NCBI GenBank assembly: GCA_958496175.1
Contig: OY292278.1
Coordinates: 1,860,001-1,924,000, forward strand
Origin: Sisyra terminalis
Lineage: Eukaryota > Arthropoda > Insecta > Neuroptera > Sisyridae
Direction: 5' to 3'
Length of the DNA: 64,000 nucleotides
Shown: in pieces, positions 28,198-41,700 of the stretch
Layout: every line of letters starts with the position of its first letter
Numbering within the stretch: position 1 is the stretch's first letter
Translations under genes and position numbers: made by a program
The notes under the pieces: model-generated
What the model was told of the DNA's origin: nothing
The model's database searches: none
What the model saw: the letters and a program-made list of their open reading frames with translations, nothing else

Positions 28198-29004
28198 GCA
28201 AAAATAACCGCAAATATTACCGCAAAATAACCGCAATGATATCCGCAAAATTAACCCCAAATATTACAGCAAAATAACCGCAATAATATCCGCAAAAATA
28301 ACCGCAAATGTTACCGCAAAATAACCGCAATGATATCCGCAAAAATAACCGCAAATGTTACCGCAAAATAACCGCAATGATATCCGCAAAAATAAACCGC
28401 AATAATATCCGCAAAAATAACCGCAATAATATCCGCAAAAATAACCGCAATGATATCCGCAAAAATAACCGCAAATATTACCGCAAAATAACCGCAATGA
28501 TATCCGCAAAAATAACCGCAAAAATATCCGCAAAAATAACCGCAATGATATCCGCAAAATTAACCGCAAATAATACAGCAAAATAACCGCAATGATATCC
28601 GCAAAAATAACCGCAATGATATCCGCAAAAATAACCGCAATAATATTTGCAAAAATAACCGCAATGATATCCGCAAAAATAACCGCAAATATTACCGCAA
28701 AATAACCGCAATGATATCCGCAAAAATAACCGCAATGATATCCGCAAAAATAACCGCAATAATATCCGCAAAAATAACCGCAATGATATCCGCAAAAATA
28801 ACCGCAAATATTACCGCAAAATAACCGCAATAATTTCCGCAAAAATTACCGCAAATGTTACCGCAAAATAACCGCAATGATATCCGCAAAAATAACCGCA
28901 ATAATATTTGCAAAAATAACCGCAATGATATCCGCAAAAATAACCGCAAATATTACAGCAAAATAACCGCAATGATATCCGCAAAAATAAACGCAATAAT
29001 ATCC
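28198..29004 (+). repeat. Family 4 807-bp tandem unit, copy 2
   Basis: Head-to-tail repeat of the previous block with the same A insertion near 28,395, placing the insertion before the duplication. Confidence 0.9.
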
Positions 29005-31900
29005 GCAAAAATAACCGCAATGATATCCGCAAAAATAACCGCAATGATATCCGCAAAAATAACCGCAATAATATCCGCAAAAATAACCGCAATGATATCC
29101 GCAAAAATAACCGCAAATATTACCGCAAAATAACCGCAATAATTTCCGCAAAAATTACCGCAAATGTTACCGCAAAATAACCGCAATGATATCCGCAAAT
29201 ATAACCGCAATAATATCCGCAAAAATAACCGCAAATGTTACCGCAAAATAACCGCAATGATATCCGCAAAAATAACCGCAATAATATCCGCAAAAATAAC
29301 CGCAATAATATCCGCAAAAATAACCGCAATGATATCCGCAAAAATAACCGCAAATATTACCGCAAAATAACCGCAATGATATCCGCAAAAATAACCGCAA
29401 TAATAACCGCAAAAATAACCGCAAATGTTACCGCAAAATAACCGCAATGATATCCGCAAAAATAACCGCAATAATATCCGCAAAAATAACCGCAATAATA
29501 TCCGCAAAAATAACCGCAATGATATCCGCAAAAATAACCGCAAATATCACCGCAAAATAACCGCAATGATATCCGCAAAAATAACCGCAATAATATCCGC
29601 AAAATAACCGCAATGATATCCGCAAAATTAACCCCAAATATTACAGCAAAATAACCGCAATAATATCCGCAAAAATAACCGCAAATATTACCGCAAAATA
29701 ACCGCAATGATATCCGCAAAAATAACCGCAATAATATCCGCAAAAATAACCGCAAATATTACCGCAAAATAACCGCAATGATATCCGCAAAATTAACCCC
29801 AAATATTACAGCAAAATAACCGCAATAATATCCGCAAAAATAACCGCAAATGTTACCGCAAAATAACCGCAATGATATCCGCAAAAATAACCGCAAATGT
29901 TACCGCAAAATAACCGCAATGATATCCGCAAAAATAACCGCAATAATATCCGCAAAAATAACCGCAATAATATCCGCAAAAATAACCGCAATGATATCCG
30001 CAAAAATAACCGCAAATATTACCGCAAAATAACCGCAATGATATCCGCAAAAATAACCGCAAAAATATCCGCAAAAATAACCGCAATGATATCCGCAAAA
30101 TTAACCGCAAATAATACAGCAAAATAACCGCAATGATATCCGCAAAAATAACCGCAATGATATCCGCAAAAATAACCGCAATAATATCCGCAAAATTAAC
30201 CGCAAATATTACAGCAAAATAACCGCAATGATATCCGCAAAAATAACCGCAATAATATTTGCAAAAATAACCGCAATGATATCCGCAAAAATAACCGCAA
30301 ATATTACCGCAAAATAACCGCAATGATATCCGCAAAAATAACCGCAATGATATCCGCAAAAATAACCGCAATAATATCCGCAAAAATAACCGCAATGATA
30401 TCCGCAAAAATAACCGCAAATATTACCGCAAAATAACCGCAATAATTTCCGCAAAAATTACCGCAAATGTTACCGCAAAATAACCGCAATGATATCCGCA
30501 AAAATAACCGCAATAATATTTGCAAAAATAACCGCAATGATATCCGCAAAAATAACCGCAAATATTACAGCAAAATAACCGCAATGATATCCGCAAAAAT
30601 AAACGCAATAATATCCGCAAAAATAACCGCAATGATATCCGCAAAAATAACCGCAAATATTACCGCAAAATAACCGCAATGATATCCGCAAAAATAACCG
30701 CAAATATCACCGCAAAATAACTGCAATGATATCCGCAAAATTAACCGCAAATAATACAGCAAAATAACCGCAATGATATCCGCAAAAATAACCGCAATGA
30801 TATCCGCAAAAATAACCGCAATAATATCCGCAAAATTAACCGCAAATATTACAGCAAAATAACCGCAATGATATCCGCAAAAATAACCGCAATAATATTT
30901 GCAAAAATAACCGCAATGATATCCGCAAAAATAACCGCAAATATTACAGCAAAATAACCGCAATGATATCCGCAAAAATAAACGCAATAATATCCGCAAA
31001 AATAACCGCAATGATATCCGCAAAAATAACCGCAAATATTACCGCAAAATAACCGCAATGATATCCGCAAAAATAACCGCAAATATCACCGCAAAATAAC
31101 TGCAATGATATCCGCAAAAATAACCGCAAAAATATCCGCAAAAATAACCGCAATGATATCCGCAAAATTAACCGCAAATAATACAGCAAAATAACCGCAA
31201 TGATATCCGCAAAAATAACCGCAATGATATCCGCAAAAATAACCGCAATAATATCCGCAAAATTAACCGCAAATATTACAGCAAAATAACCGCAATGATA
31301 TCCGCAAAAATAACCGCAAATGTTACCGCAAAATAACCGCAATGATATCCGCAAATATAACCGCAATAATATCCGCAAAAATAACCGCAAATGTTACCGC
31401 AAAATAACCGCAATGATATCCGCAAAAATAACCGCAATAATATCCGCAAAAATAACCGCAATAATATCCGCAAAAATAACCGCAATGATATCCGCAAAAA
31501 TATCCGCAAATATTACCGCAAAATAACCGCAATGATATCCGCAAAAATAACCGCAATAATATCCGCAAAAATAACCGCAAATGTTACCGCAAAATAACCG
31601 CAATGATATCCGCAAAAATAACCGCAATAATATCCGCAAAAATAACCGCAATAATATCCGCAAAAATAACCGCAATGATATCCGCAAAAATAACCGCAAA
31701 TATCACCGCAAAATAACCGCAATGATATCCGCAAAAATAACCGCAATAATATCCGCAAAATAACCGCAATGATATCCGCAAAATTAACCCCAAATATTAC
31801 AGCAAAATAACCGCAATAATATCCGCAAAAATAACCGCAAATATTACCGCAAAATAACCGCAATGATATCCGCAAAAATAACCGCAATAATATCCGCAAA
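29005..31900 (+). repeat. Family 4, remaining segments
   Basis: About 29.05-30.12 kb repeats 26.70-27.77 kb (2,349 bp, becoming 2,348 after the A insertion). About 29.16-29.75 kb is repeated at 31.32-31.91 kb (2,156 bp). A 379-bp displacement relates 30.47-30.70 to 30.85-31.08 kb. It is therefore a set of overlapping duplications rather than one clean HOR. Confidence 0.83.
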
Positions 31901-33564
31901 AATAACCGCAAATATTACCGCAAAATAACCGCAATGATATCCGCAAAAATAACCGCAAATATCACCGCAAAATAACCGCAATGATATCCGCAAAAATAAC
32001 CGCAATAATATCCGCAAAAATAACCGCAATGATATCCGCAAAAATAACCGCAAATATTACCGCAAAATAACCGCAATAATTTCCGCAAAAATAACCGCAA
32101 ATGTTACCGCAAAATAATCGCAATGATATCCGCAAATATAACCGCAATAATATCCGCAAAAATAACCGCAAATGTTACCGCAAAATAACCGCAATGATAT
32201 CCGCAAAAATAACCGCAATAATATCCGCAAAAATAACCGCAATAATATCCGCAAAAATAACCGCAATGATATCCGCAATAATAACCGCAAATATTACCGC
32301 AAAATAACCGCAATGATATCCGCAAAAATAACCGCAATGATATCCGCAAAAATAACCGCAAATATCACCGCAAAATAACCGCAATGATATCCGCAAAAGT
32401 AACCGCAATAATATCCGCAAAAATTACCGCAAATATTACCGCAAAAAAACCGCAATGATATCCGCAAAATTAACCGCAAAATAACCGCAATGATATCCGC
32501 AAAAATAACCGCAATAATATCCGCAAAAATAACCGCAATAATATCCGCAAAAATAACCGCAAATATTACAGCAAAATAACCGCAATGATATCCGCTAAAA
32601 TAACCGCAATAATATCAGCAAAAATAACCGCAATAATATCCGCAAAAATAACCGCAATGATATCCGCAAAAATAACCGCAAATATCACCGCAAAATAACC
32701 GCAATGATATCCGCAAAAATAACCGCAATAATATCCGCAAAATAACCGCAATGATATCCGCAAAATTAACCGCAAATATTACAGCAAAATAACCGCAATA
32801 ATTTCCGCAAAAATAACCGCAATGATATCCGCAAAAATAACCGCAAATATCACCGCAAAATAACCGCAATGATATCCGCAAAAGTAACCGCAATAATATC
32901 CGCAAAAATTACCGCAAATATTACCGCAAAAAAACCGCAATGATATCCGCAAAATTAACCGCAAAATAACCGCAATGATATCCGCAAAAATAACCGCAAT
33001 AATATCCGCAAAAATAACCGCAATATTATCCGCAAAAATAACCGCAAATATTACAGCAAAATAACCGCAATGATATCCGCTAAAATAACCGCAATAATAT
33101 CCGCAAAAATAACCGCAATAATATCCGCAAAAATAACCGCAATGATATCCGCAAAAATAACCGCAAATATCACCGCAAAATAACCGCAATGATATCCGCA
33201 AAAATAACCGCAATGATATCCGCAAAAGTAACCGCAATAATATCCGCAAAAATTACCGCAAATATTACCGCAAAAAAACCGCAATGATATCCGCAATATT
33301 AACCGCAAAATAACCGCAATGATATCCGCAAAAATAACCGCAATAATATCCGCAAAAATAACCGCAATAATAACCGCAAAAATAACCGCAAATGTTACCG
33401 CAAAATAACCGCAATGATATCCGCTAAAATAACCGCAATAATATCCGCAAAAATAACCGCAATAATATCCGCAAAAATAACCGCAATGATATCCGCAAAA
33501 ATAACCGCAAATATCACCGCAAAATAACCGCAATGATATCCGCAAAAACAACCGCAATAATATC
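31901..33564 (+). repeat. Transition from family 4 to family 5
   Basis: Contains three orphan 11-bp half-units (32,474-32,484, 32,959-32,969 and 33,303-33,313), each after an A-type monomer and each preceded by a B monomer with a CCGCAAAAAAA-type half. The same local pattern recurs at displacements of 485 and 344 bp. No unique sequence. Confidence 0.83.
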
Positions 33565-36500
33565 CGCAAAATAACCGCAATGATATCCGCAAAATTAACC
33601 GCAAATATTACAGCAAAATAACCGCAATAATATCCGCAAAAATAACCGCAAATATTACCGCAAAATAACCGCAATGATATCCGCAAATATAACCGCAATG
33701 ATATCCGCAAAAATAACCGCAATAATATCCGCAAAAATAACCGCAATAATATCCGCAAAAATAACCGCAATGATATCCGCAATAATAACCGCAATAATAT
33801 CCGCAAAAATAACCGCAATAATATCCGCGAAAATAACCGCAATATTATCCGCAAAATAACCGCAAAGATATCCGCAAAATTAACCGCAAATATTACTGCA
33901 AAATAACCGCAATAATATCCGCAAAAATAACCGCAATAATATCCGCAAAAATAACCGCAATGATATCCGCAAAAATAACCGCAATTATTACCGCAAAATA
34001 ACCGCAATGATATCCGCAAAAATAACCGCAATAATAACCGCGAAAATAACCGCAAATGTTACCGCAAAATACCCGCAATGATATCCGCTAAAATAACCGC
34101 AATAATATCCGCAAAAATAACCGCAATAATATCCGCAAAAATAACCGCAATGATATCCGCAAAAATAACCGCAAATATCACCGCAAAATAACCGCAATGA
34201 TATCCGCAAAAATAACCGCAATAATATCCGCAAAATAACCGCAATGATATCCGCAAAATTAACCGCAAATATTACAGCAAAATAACCGCAATAATATCCG
34301 CAAAAATAACCGCAAATATTACCGCAAAATAACCGCAATGATATCCGCAAAAATAACCGCAATAATATCCGCAAAAATAACCGCAAATATTACCGCAAAA
34401 TAACCGCAATGATATCCGCTAAAATAACCGCAAATATCACCGCAAAATAACCTCAATGATATCCGCAAAAATAACCGCAATAATATCCGCAAAAATAACC
34501 GCAATGATATCCGCAAAAATAACCGCAAATATTACCGCAAAATAACCGCAATGATATCCGCAAAAATAACCGCAATAATATCCGCAAAAATAACCGCAAT
34601 GATATCCGCAAAATTAACCGCAAATATAACTGCAAAATAACCGCAATAATTTCCGCAAAAATAACCGCAAATGTTACCGCAAAATAACCGCAATGATATC
34701 CGCAAATATAACCGCAATGATATCCGCAAAAATAACCGCAATAATATCCGCAAAAATAACCGCAATAATATCCGCAAAAATAACCGCAAATATTACAGCA
34801 AAATAACCGCAATAATTTCCGCAAAAATAACCGCAAATGTTACCGCAAAATAACCGCAATGATATCCGCAAATATAACCGCAATGATATCCGCAAAAATA
34901 ACCGCAATAATATCCGCAAAAATAACCGCAATAATATCCGCAAAAATAACCGCAATGATATCCGCAAAAATAACCGCAAATATCACCGCAAAATAACCGC
35001 AAAAATATCCGCAAAAATAACCGCAATATTATCCGCAAAATAACCGCAATGATATCCGCAAAATTAACCGCAATGATATCCGCAAAAATAACCGCAAATA
35101 TTACCGCAAAATAACCGCCATGATATCCGCAAAAATAACCGCAAATGTTACCGCAAAATAACCGCAATGATATCCGCTAAAATAACCGCAATAATATCCG
35201 CAAAAATAACCGCAAATATTACCGCAACATAACCGCAATGATATCCGCAAAAATAACCGCAAATATCACCGCAAAATAACCGCAATGATATCCGCAAAAA
35301 TAACCGCAATAATATCCGCCAAAATAACCGCAATGATATCCGCAAAATTAACCGCAAATATTACAGCAAAATAACCGCAATAATATCCGCAAAAATAACC
35401 GCAAATATTACCGCAAAATAACCGCAATGATATCCGCAAAAATAACCGCAAATATCACCGCAAAATAACCGCAATGATATCCGCAAAAATAACCGCAATA
35501 ATATCCGCAAAAATAACCGCAATGATATCCGCAAAATTAACCGCAAATATTACAGCAAAATAACCGCAATAATATCCGCAAAAATAACCGCAAATATTAC
35601 CGCAAAATAACCGCAATGATATCCGCAAAAATAACCGCAATAATATCCGCAAAAATAACCGCAAATGTTACCGCAAAATAACCGCAATGATATCCGCAAA
35701 AATAACCGCAATAATATCCGCAAAAATAACCGCAATAATATCCGCAAAATTAACCGCAATGATATCCGCAAAAATATCCGCAAATATCACCGCAAAATAA
35801 CCGCAATGATATCCGCAAAAATAACCGCAATAATATCCGCAAAAATAACCGCAATGATATCCGCAAAATTAACCGCAAATATTACAGCAAAATAACCGCA
35901 ATAATATCCGCAAAAATAACCGCAAATATTACCGCAAAATAACCGCAATGATATCCGCAAAAATAACCGCAAATATCACCGCAAAATAACCGCAATGATA
36001 TCCGCAAAAATAACCGCAAAAATATCCGCAAAAATAACCGCAATGATATCCGCAAAATTAACCGCAAATATTACAGCAAAATAACCGCAATAATATCAGC
36101 AAAAATAACCGCAAATATTACCGCGAAATAACCGCAATGATATCCGCAAAAATAACCGCAATAATATCCGCAAAAATAACCGCAAATGTTACCGCAAAAT
36201 AACCGCAATGATATCCGCAAAAATAACCGCAATAATATCCGCAAAAATAACCGCAATAATATCCGCAAAAATAACCGCAATGATATCCGCAAAAATAACC
36301 GCAAATATCACCGCAAAATAACCGCAATAATATCCGCGAAAATAACCGCAATATTATCCGCAAAATAACCGCAATGATATCCGCAAAATTAACCGCAAAT
36401 ATTACTGCAAAATAACCGCAATAATATCCGCAAAAATAACCGCAATAATATCCGCAAAAATAACCGCAATGATATCCGCAAAAATAACCGCAAATATTAC

Positions 36501-37196
36501 CGCAAAATAACCGCCATGATATCCGCAAAATTAACCGCAAATGTTACCGCAAAATAACCGCAATGATATCCGCTAAAATAACCGCAATAATATCCGCAAA
36601 AATAACCGCAATAATATCCGCAAAAATAACCGCAATGATATCCGCAAAAATAACCGCAAATATCACCGCAAAATAACCGCAATGATATCCGCAAAAATAA
36701 CCGCAATAATATCCGCAAAATAACCGCAATGATATCCGCAAAATTAACCGCAAATATTACAGCAAAATAACCGCAATAATATCCGCAAAAATAACCGCAA
36801 ATATTACCGCAAAATAACCGCAATGATATCCGCAAAAATAACCGCAATAATATCCGCAAAAATAACCGCAAATATTACCGCAAAATATCCGCAATGATAT
36901 CCGCTAAAATAACCGCAAATATCACCGCAAAATAACCGCAATGATATCCGCAAAAATAACCGCAATAATATCCGCAAAAATAACCGCAATGATATCCGCA
37001 AAAATAACCGCAAATATCACCGCAAAATAACCGCAATGATATCCGCAAAAATAACCGCAATAATATCCGCCAAAATAACCGCAATGATATCCGCAAAATT
37101 AACCGCAAATATTACAGCAAAATAACCGCAATAATATCCGCAAAAATAACCGCAAATATTACCGCAAAATAACCGCAATGATATCCGCAAAAATAA

Positions 37197-37219
37197 CCGC
37201 AAATATCACCGCAAAATAA
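37197..37219 (+). repeat. Reference B' monomer (23 bp)
   Basis: Half-units CCGCAAATATCA and CCGCAAAATAA. It differs from B by one T-to-C change, which removes the AATATT palindrome and turns the minus-strand stop from TAA to TGA. It is common in all families. Confidence 0.95.
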
Positions 37220-37243
37220 CCGCAATGATATCCGCAAAAATAA
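37220..37243 (+). repeat. Reference A monomer (24 bp)
   Basis: Half-units CCGCAATGATAT and CCGCAAAAATAA. This is the commonest monomer in the window. It contains GATATC (an EcoRV site, a 6-bp palindrome) across the internal half-unit border. It has two CpGs, no stop codon in any minus-strand frame, and two of three plus-strand frames open. Its length is a multiple of three, so it preserves reading frame. Confidence 0.97.
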
Positions 37244-37267
37244 CCGCAATAATATCCGCAAAAATAA
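37244..37267 (+). repeat. Reference A' monomer (24 bp)
   Basis: It differs from A by one G-to-A change, giving CCGCAATAATAT followed by CCGCAAAAATAA. The change destroys the GATATC palindrome. A' usually alternates with A in the A-A'-A order between B-type monomers, so the distribution is patterned rather than random. Confidence 0.95.
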
Positions 37268-37314
37268 CCGCAATGATATCCGCAAAATTAACCGCAAATA
37301 TTACAGCAAAATAA
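37268..37314 (+). repeat. Linked variant dimer A*-B* (47 bp)
   Basis: An A monomer ending CCGCAAAATTAA is followed by a B monomer whose second half starts CAGC instead of CCGC. The two variants travel together through most of 33-63 kb, and also occur near 1,015-1,045, 6,170-6,200, 14,670-14,690 and 22,380. Their linkage shows that the dimer, not the single monomer, was the unit copied. The TTAA adds an MseI site. Confidence 0.9.
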
Positions 37315-37338
37315 CCGCAATAATATCCGCAAAAATAA

Positions 37339-37361
37339 CCGCAAATATTACCGCAAAATAA
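37339..37361 (+). repeat. Reference B monomer (23 bp)
   Basis: Half-units CCGCAAATATTA and CCGCAAAATAA. The second half is one A shorter than in A-type monomers, so each B shifts reading frame by one base. It contains AATATT (an SspI site). On the minus strand it carries a TAA in one frame. Related forms include CCGCAAATGTTA, frequent from about 26 kb onward. Confidence 0.95.
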
Positions 37362-38765
37362 CCGCAATGATATCCGCAAAAATAACCGCAAATATCACCG
37401 CAAAATAACCGCAATGATATCCGCAAAAATAACCGCAATAATATCCGCAAAAATAACCGCAATGATATCCGCAAAATTAACCGCAAATATTACAGCAAAA
37501 TAACCGCAATAATATCCGCAAAAATAACCGCAAATATTACCGCGAAATAACCGCAATGATATCCGCAAAAATAACCGCAATAATATCCGCAAAAATAACC
37601 GCATATGTTACCGCAAAATAACCGCAATGATATCCGCAAAAATAACCGCAATAATATCCGCAAAAATAACCGCAATAATATCCGCAAAAATAACCGCAAT
37701 GATATCCGCAAAAATAACCGCAAATATCATCGCAAAATAACCGCAATAATATCCGCGAAAATAACCGCAATATTATCCGCAAAATAACCGCAATGATATC
37801 CGCAAAATTAACCGCAAATATTACAGCAAAATAACCGCAATAATATCCGCAAAAATAACCGCAATAATATCCGCAAAAATAACCGCAATGATATCCGCAA
37901 AAATAACCGCAAATATTACCGCAAAATAACCGCCATGATATCCGCAAAAATAACCGCAATAATAACCGCAAAAATAACCGCAAATGTTACCGCAAAATAA
38001 CCGCAATGATATCCGCTAAAATAACCGCCATAATATCCGCAAAAATAACCGCAATAATATCCGCAAAAATAACCGCAATGATATCCGCAAAAATAACCGC
38101 AAATATCACCGCAAAATAACCGCAATGATATCCGCAAAAATAACCGCAATAATATCCGCAAAATAACCGCAATGATATCCGCAAAATTAACCGCAAATAT
38201 TACAGCAAAATAACCGCAATAATATCCGCAAAAATAACCGCAAATATTACAGCAAAATAACCGCAATAATTTCCGCAAAAATAACCGCAAATGTTACCGC
38301 AAAATAACCGCAATGATATCCGCAAATATAACCGCAATGATATCCGCAAAAATAACCGCAATAATATCCGCAAAAATAACCGCAATAATATCCGCAAAAA
38401 TAACCGCAATGATATCCGCAAAAATAACCGCAAATATCACCGCAAAATAACCGCAAAAATATCCGCAAAAATAACCGCAATATTATCCGCAAAATAACCG
38501 CAATGATATCCGCAAAAATAACCGCAATAATATCCGCAAAAATAACCGCAATGATATCCGCAAAAATAACCGCAAATATCACCGCAAAATAACCGCAATG
38601 ATATCCGCAAAAATAACCGCAATAATATCCGCCAAAATAACCGCAATGATATCCGCAAAATTAACCGCAAATATTACAGCAAAATAACCGCAATAATATC
38701 CGCAAAAATAACCGCAAATATTACCGCAAAATAACCGCAATGATATCCGCAAAAATAACCGCAAA

Positions 38766-41700
38766 TATCACCGCAAAATAACCGCAATGATATCCGCAAA
38801 AATAACCGCAATAATATCCGCAAAAATAACCGCAATGATATCCGCAAAATTAACCGCAAATATTACTGCAAAATAACCGCAATAATTTCCGCAAAAATAA
38901 CCGCAAATGTTACCGCAAAATAACCGCAATGATATCCGCAAATATAACCGCAATGATATCCGCAAAAATAACCGCAATAATATCCGCAAAAATAACCGCA
39001 ATAATATCCGCAAAAATAACCGCAAATATTACAGCAAAATAACCGCAATAATTTCCGCAAAAATAACCGCCAATGTTACCGCAAAATAACCGCAATGATA
39101 TCCGCAAATATAACCGCAATGATATCCGCAAAAATAACCGCAATAATATCCGCAAAAATAACCGCAATAATATCCGCAAAAATAACCGCAATGATATCCG
39201 CAAAAATAACCGCAAATATCACCGCAAAATAACCGCAAAAATATCCGCAAAAATAACCGCAATATTATCCGCAAAATAACCGCAATGATATCCGCAAAAT
39301 TAACCGCAATGATATCCGCAAAAATAACCGCAAATATTACCGCAAAATAACCGCCATGATATCCGCAAAAATAACCGCAAATGTTACCGCAAAATAACCG
39401 CAATGATATCCGCTAAAATAACCGCAATAATATCCGCAAAAATAACCGCAAATATTACCGCAACATAACCGCAATGATATCCGCAAAAATAACCGCAAAT
39501 ATCACCGCAAAATAACCGCAATGATATCCGCAAAAATAACCGCAATAATATCCGCCAAAATAACCGCAATGATATCCGCAAAATTAACCGCAAATATTAC
39601 AGCAAAATAACCGCAATAATATCCGCAAAAATAACCGCAAATATTACCGCAAAATAACCGCAATGATATCCGCAAAAATAACCGCAAATATCACCGCAAA
39701 ATAACCGCAATGATATCCGCAAAAATAACCGCAATAATATCCGCAAAAATAACCGCAATGATATCCGCAAAATTAACCGCAAATATTACAGCAAAATAAC
39801 CGCAATAATATCCGCAAAAATAACCGCAAATATTACCGCAAAATAACCGCAATGATATCCGCAAAAATAACCGCAATAATATCCGCAAAAATAACCGCAA
39901 ATGTTACCGCAAAATAACCGCAATGATATCCGCAAAAATAACCGCAATAATATCCGCAAAAATAACCGCAATAATATCCGCAAAATTAACCGCAATGATA
40001 TCCGCAAAAATATCCGCAAATATCACCGCAAAATAACCGCAATGATATCCGCAAAAATAACCGCAATAATATCCGCAAAAATAACCGCAATGATATCCGC
40101 AAAATTAACCGCAAATATTACAGCAAAATAACCGCAATAATATCCGCAAAAATAACCGCAAATATTACCGCAAAATAACCGCAATGATATCCGCAAAAAT
40201 AACCGCAAATATCACCGCAAAATAACCGCAATGATATCCGCAAAAATAACCGCAAAAATATCCGCAAAAATAACCGCAATGATATCCGCAAAATTAACCG
40301 CAAATATTACAGCAAAATAACCGCAATAATATCCGCAAAAATAACCGCAAATATTACCGCGAAATAACCGCAATGATATCCGCAAAAATAACCGCAATAA
40401 TATCCGCAAAAATAACCGCAAATGTTACCGCAAAATAACCGCAATGATATCCGCAAAAATAACCGCAATAATATCCGCAAAAATAACCGCAATAATATCC
40501 GCAAAAATAACCGCAATGATATCCGCAAAAATAACCGCAAATATCACCGCAAAATAACCGCAATAATATCCGCGAAAATAACCGCAATATTATCCGCAAA
40601 ATAACCGCAATGATATCCGCAAAATTAACCGCAAATATTACTGCAAAATAACCGCAATAATATCCGCAAAAATAACCGCAATAATATCCGCAAAAATAAC
40701 CGCAATGATATCCGCAAAAATAACCGCAAATATTACCGCAAAATAACCGCCATGATATCCGCAAAATTAACCGCAAATGTTACCGCAAAATAACCGCAAT
40801 GATATCCGCTAAAATAACCGCAATAATATCCGCAAAAATAACCGCAATAATATCCGCAAAAATAACCGCAATGATATCCGCAAAAATAACCGCAAATATC
40901 ACCGCAAAATAACCGCAATGATATCCGCAAAAATAACCGCAATAATATCCGCAAAATAACCGCAATGATATCCGCAAAATTAACCGCAAATATTACAGCA
41001 AAATAACCGCAATAATATCCGCAAAAATAACCGCAAATATTACCGCAAAATAACCGCAATGATATCCGCAAAAATAACCGCAATAATATCCGCAAAAATA
41101 ACCGCAAATATTACCGCAAAATATCCGCAATGATATCCGCTAAAATAACCGCAAATATCACCGCAAAATAACCGGAATGATATCCGCAAAAATAACCGCA
41201 ATAATATCCGCAAAAATAACCGCAATGATATCCGCAAAAATAACCGCAAATATCACCGCAAAATAACCGCAATGATATCCGCAAAAATAACCGCAATAAT
41301 ATCCGCCAAAATAACCGCAATGATATCCGCAAAATTAACCGCAAATATTACAGCAAAATAACCGCAATAATATCCGCAAAAATAACCGCAAATATTACCG
41401 CAAAATAACCGCAATGATATCCGCAAAAATAACCGCAAATATCACCGCAAAATAACCGCAATGATATCCGCAAAAATAACCGCAATAATATCCGCAAAAA
41501 TAACCGCAATGATATCCGCAAAATTAACCGCAAATATTACAGCAAAATAACCGCAATAATATCCGCAAAAATAACCGCAAATATTACCGCAAAATAACCG
41601 CAATGATATCCGCAAAAATAACCGCAAATATCACCGCAAAATAACCGCAATGATATCCGCAAAAATAACCGCAATAATATCCGCAAAAATAACCGCAATG

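Larger units (their letters stand above)
37008..37574 (+). repeat. Three tandem 189-bp eight-monomer modules
   Basis: Modules start at 37,008, 37,197 and 37,386. Each reads B'-A-A'-A*-B*-A'-B-A (23+24+24+24+23+24+23+24 = 189 bp). Small differences mark each copy: the first has CCGCC in its A' monomer, and the third has CCGCGAAATAA in its B monomer. The same module recurs singly or in runs across 35-63 kb, for example near 35.27-35.64 kb and 43.33-43.7 kb. Confidence 0.9.
35826..38238 (+). repeat. 2,413-bp segment present only in copy 1
   Basis: Ordinary family 5 satellite, including the run of three 189-bp modules and CATATG at 37,602. Copy 2 passes from the equivalent of 35,825 to the equivalent of 38,239 at about 49,030 with no scar, as expected of exchange between matching monomers. 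Confidence 0.75.
34530..38765 (+). repeat. 4,236-bp HOR, copy 1
   Basis: Collinear with the following block at 4,236 bp from about 34,530 (34,674 pairs with 38,910; 36,118 with 40,354; 38,200 with 42,436). It includes CATATG at 37,602. Confidence 0.9.

Noticed and set aside
35826..38238. Link between the 2,413-bp missing segment and the 2,411-bp family 1 HOR
   Set aside because: The lengths are close but not equal and the monomer order and tags differ (CATATG and A*-B* modules versus the GAGC tag), so the similarity looks coincidental.
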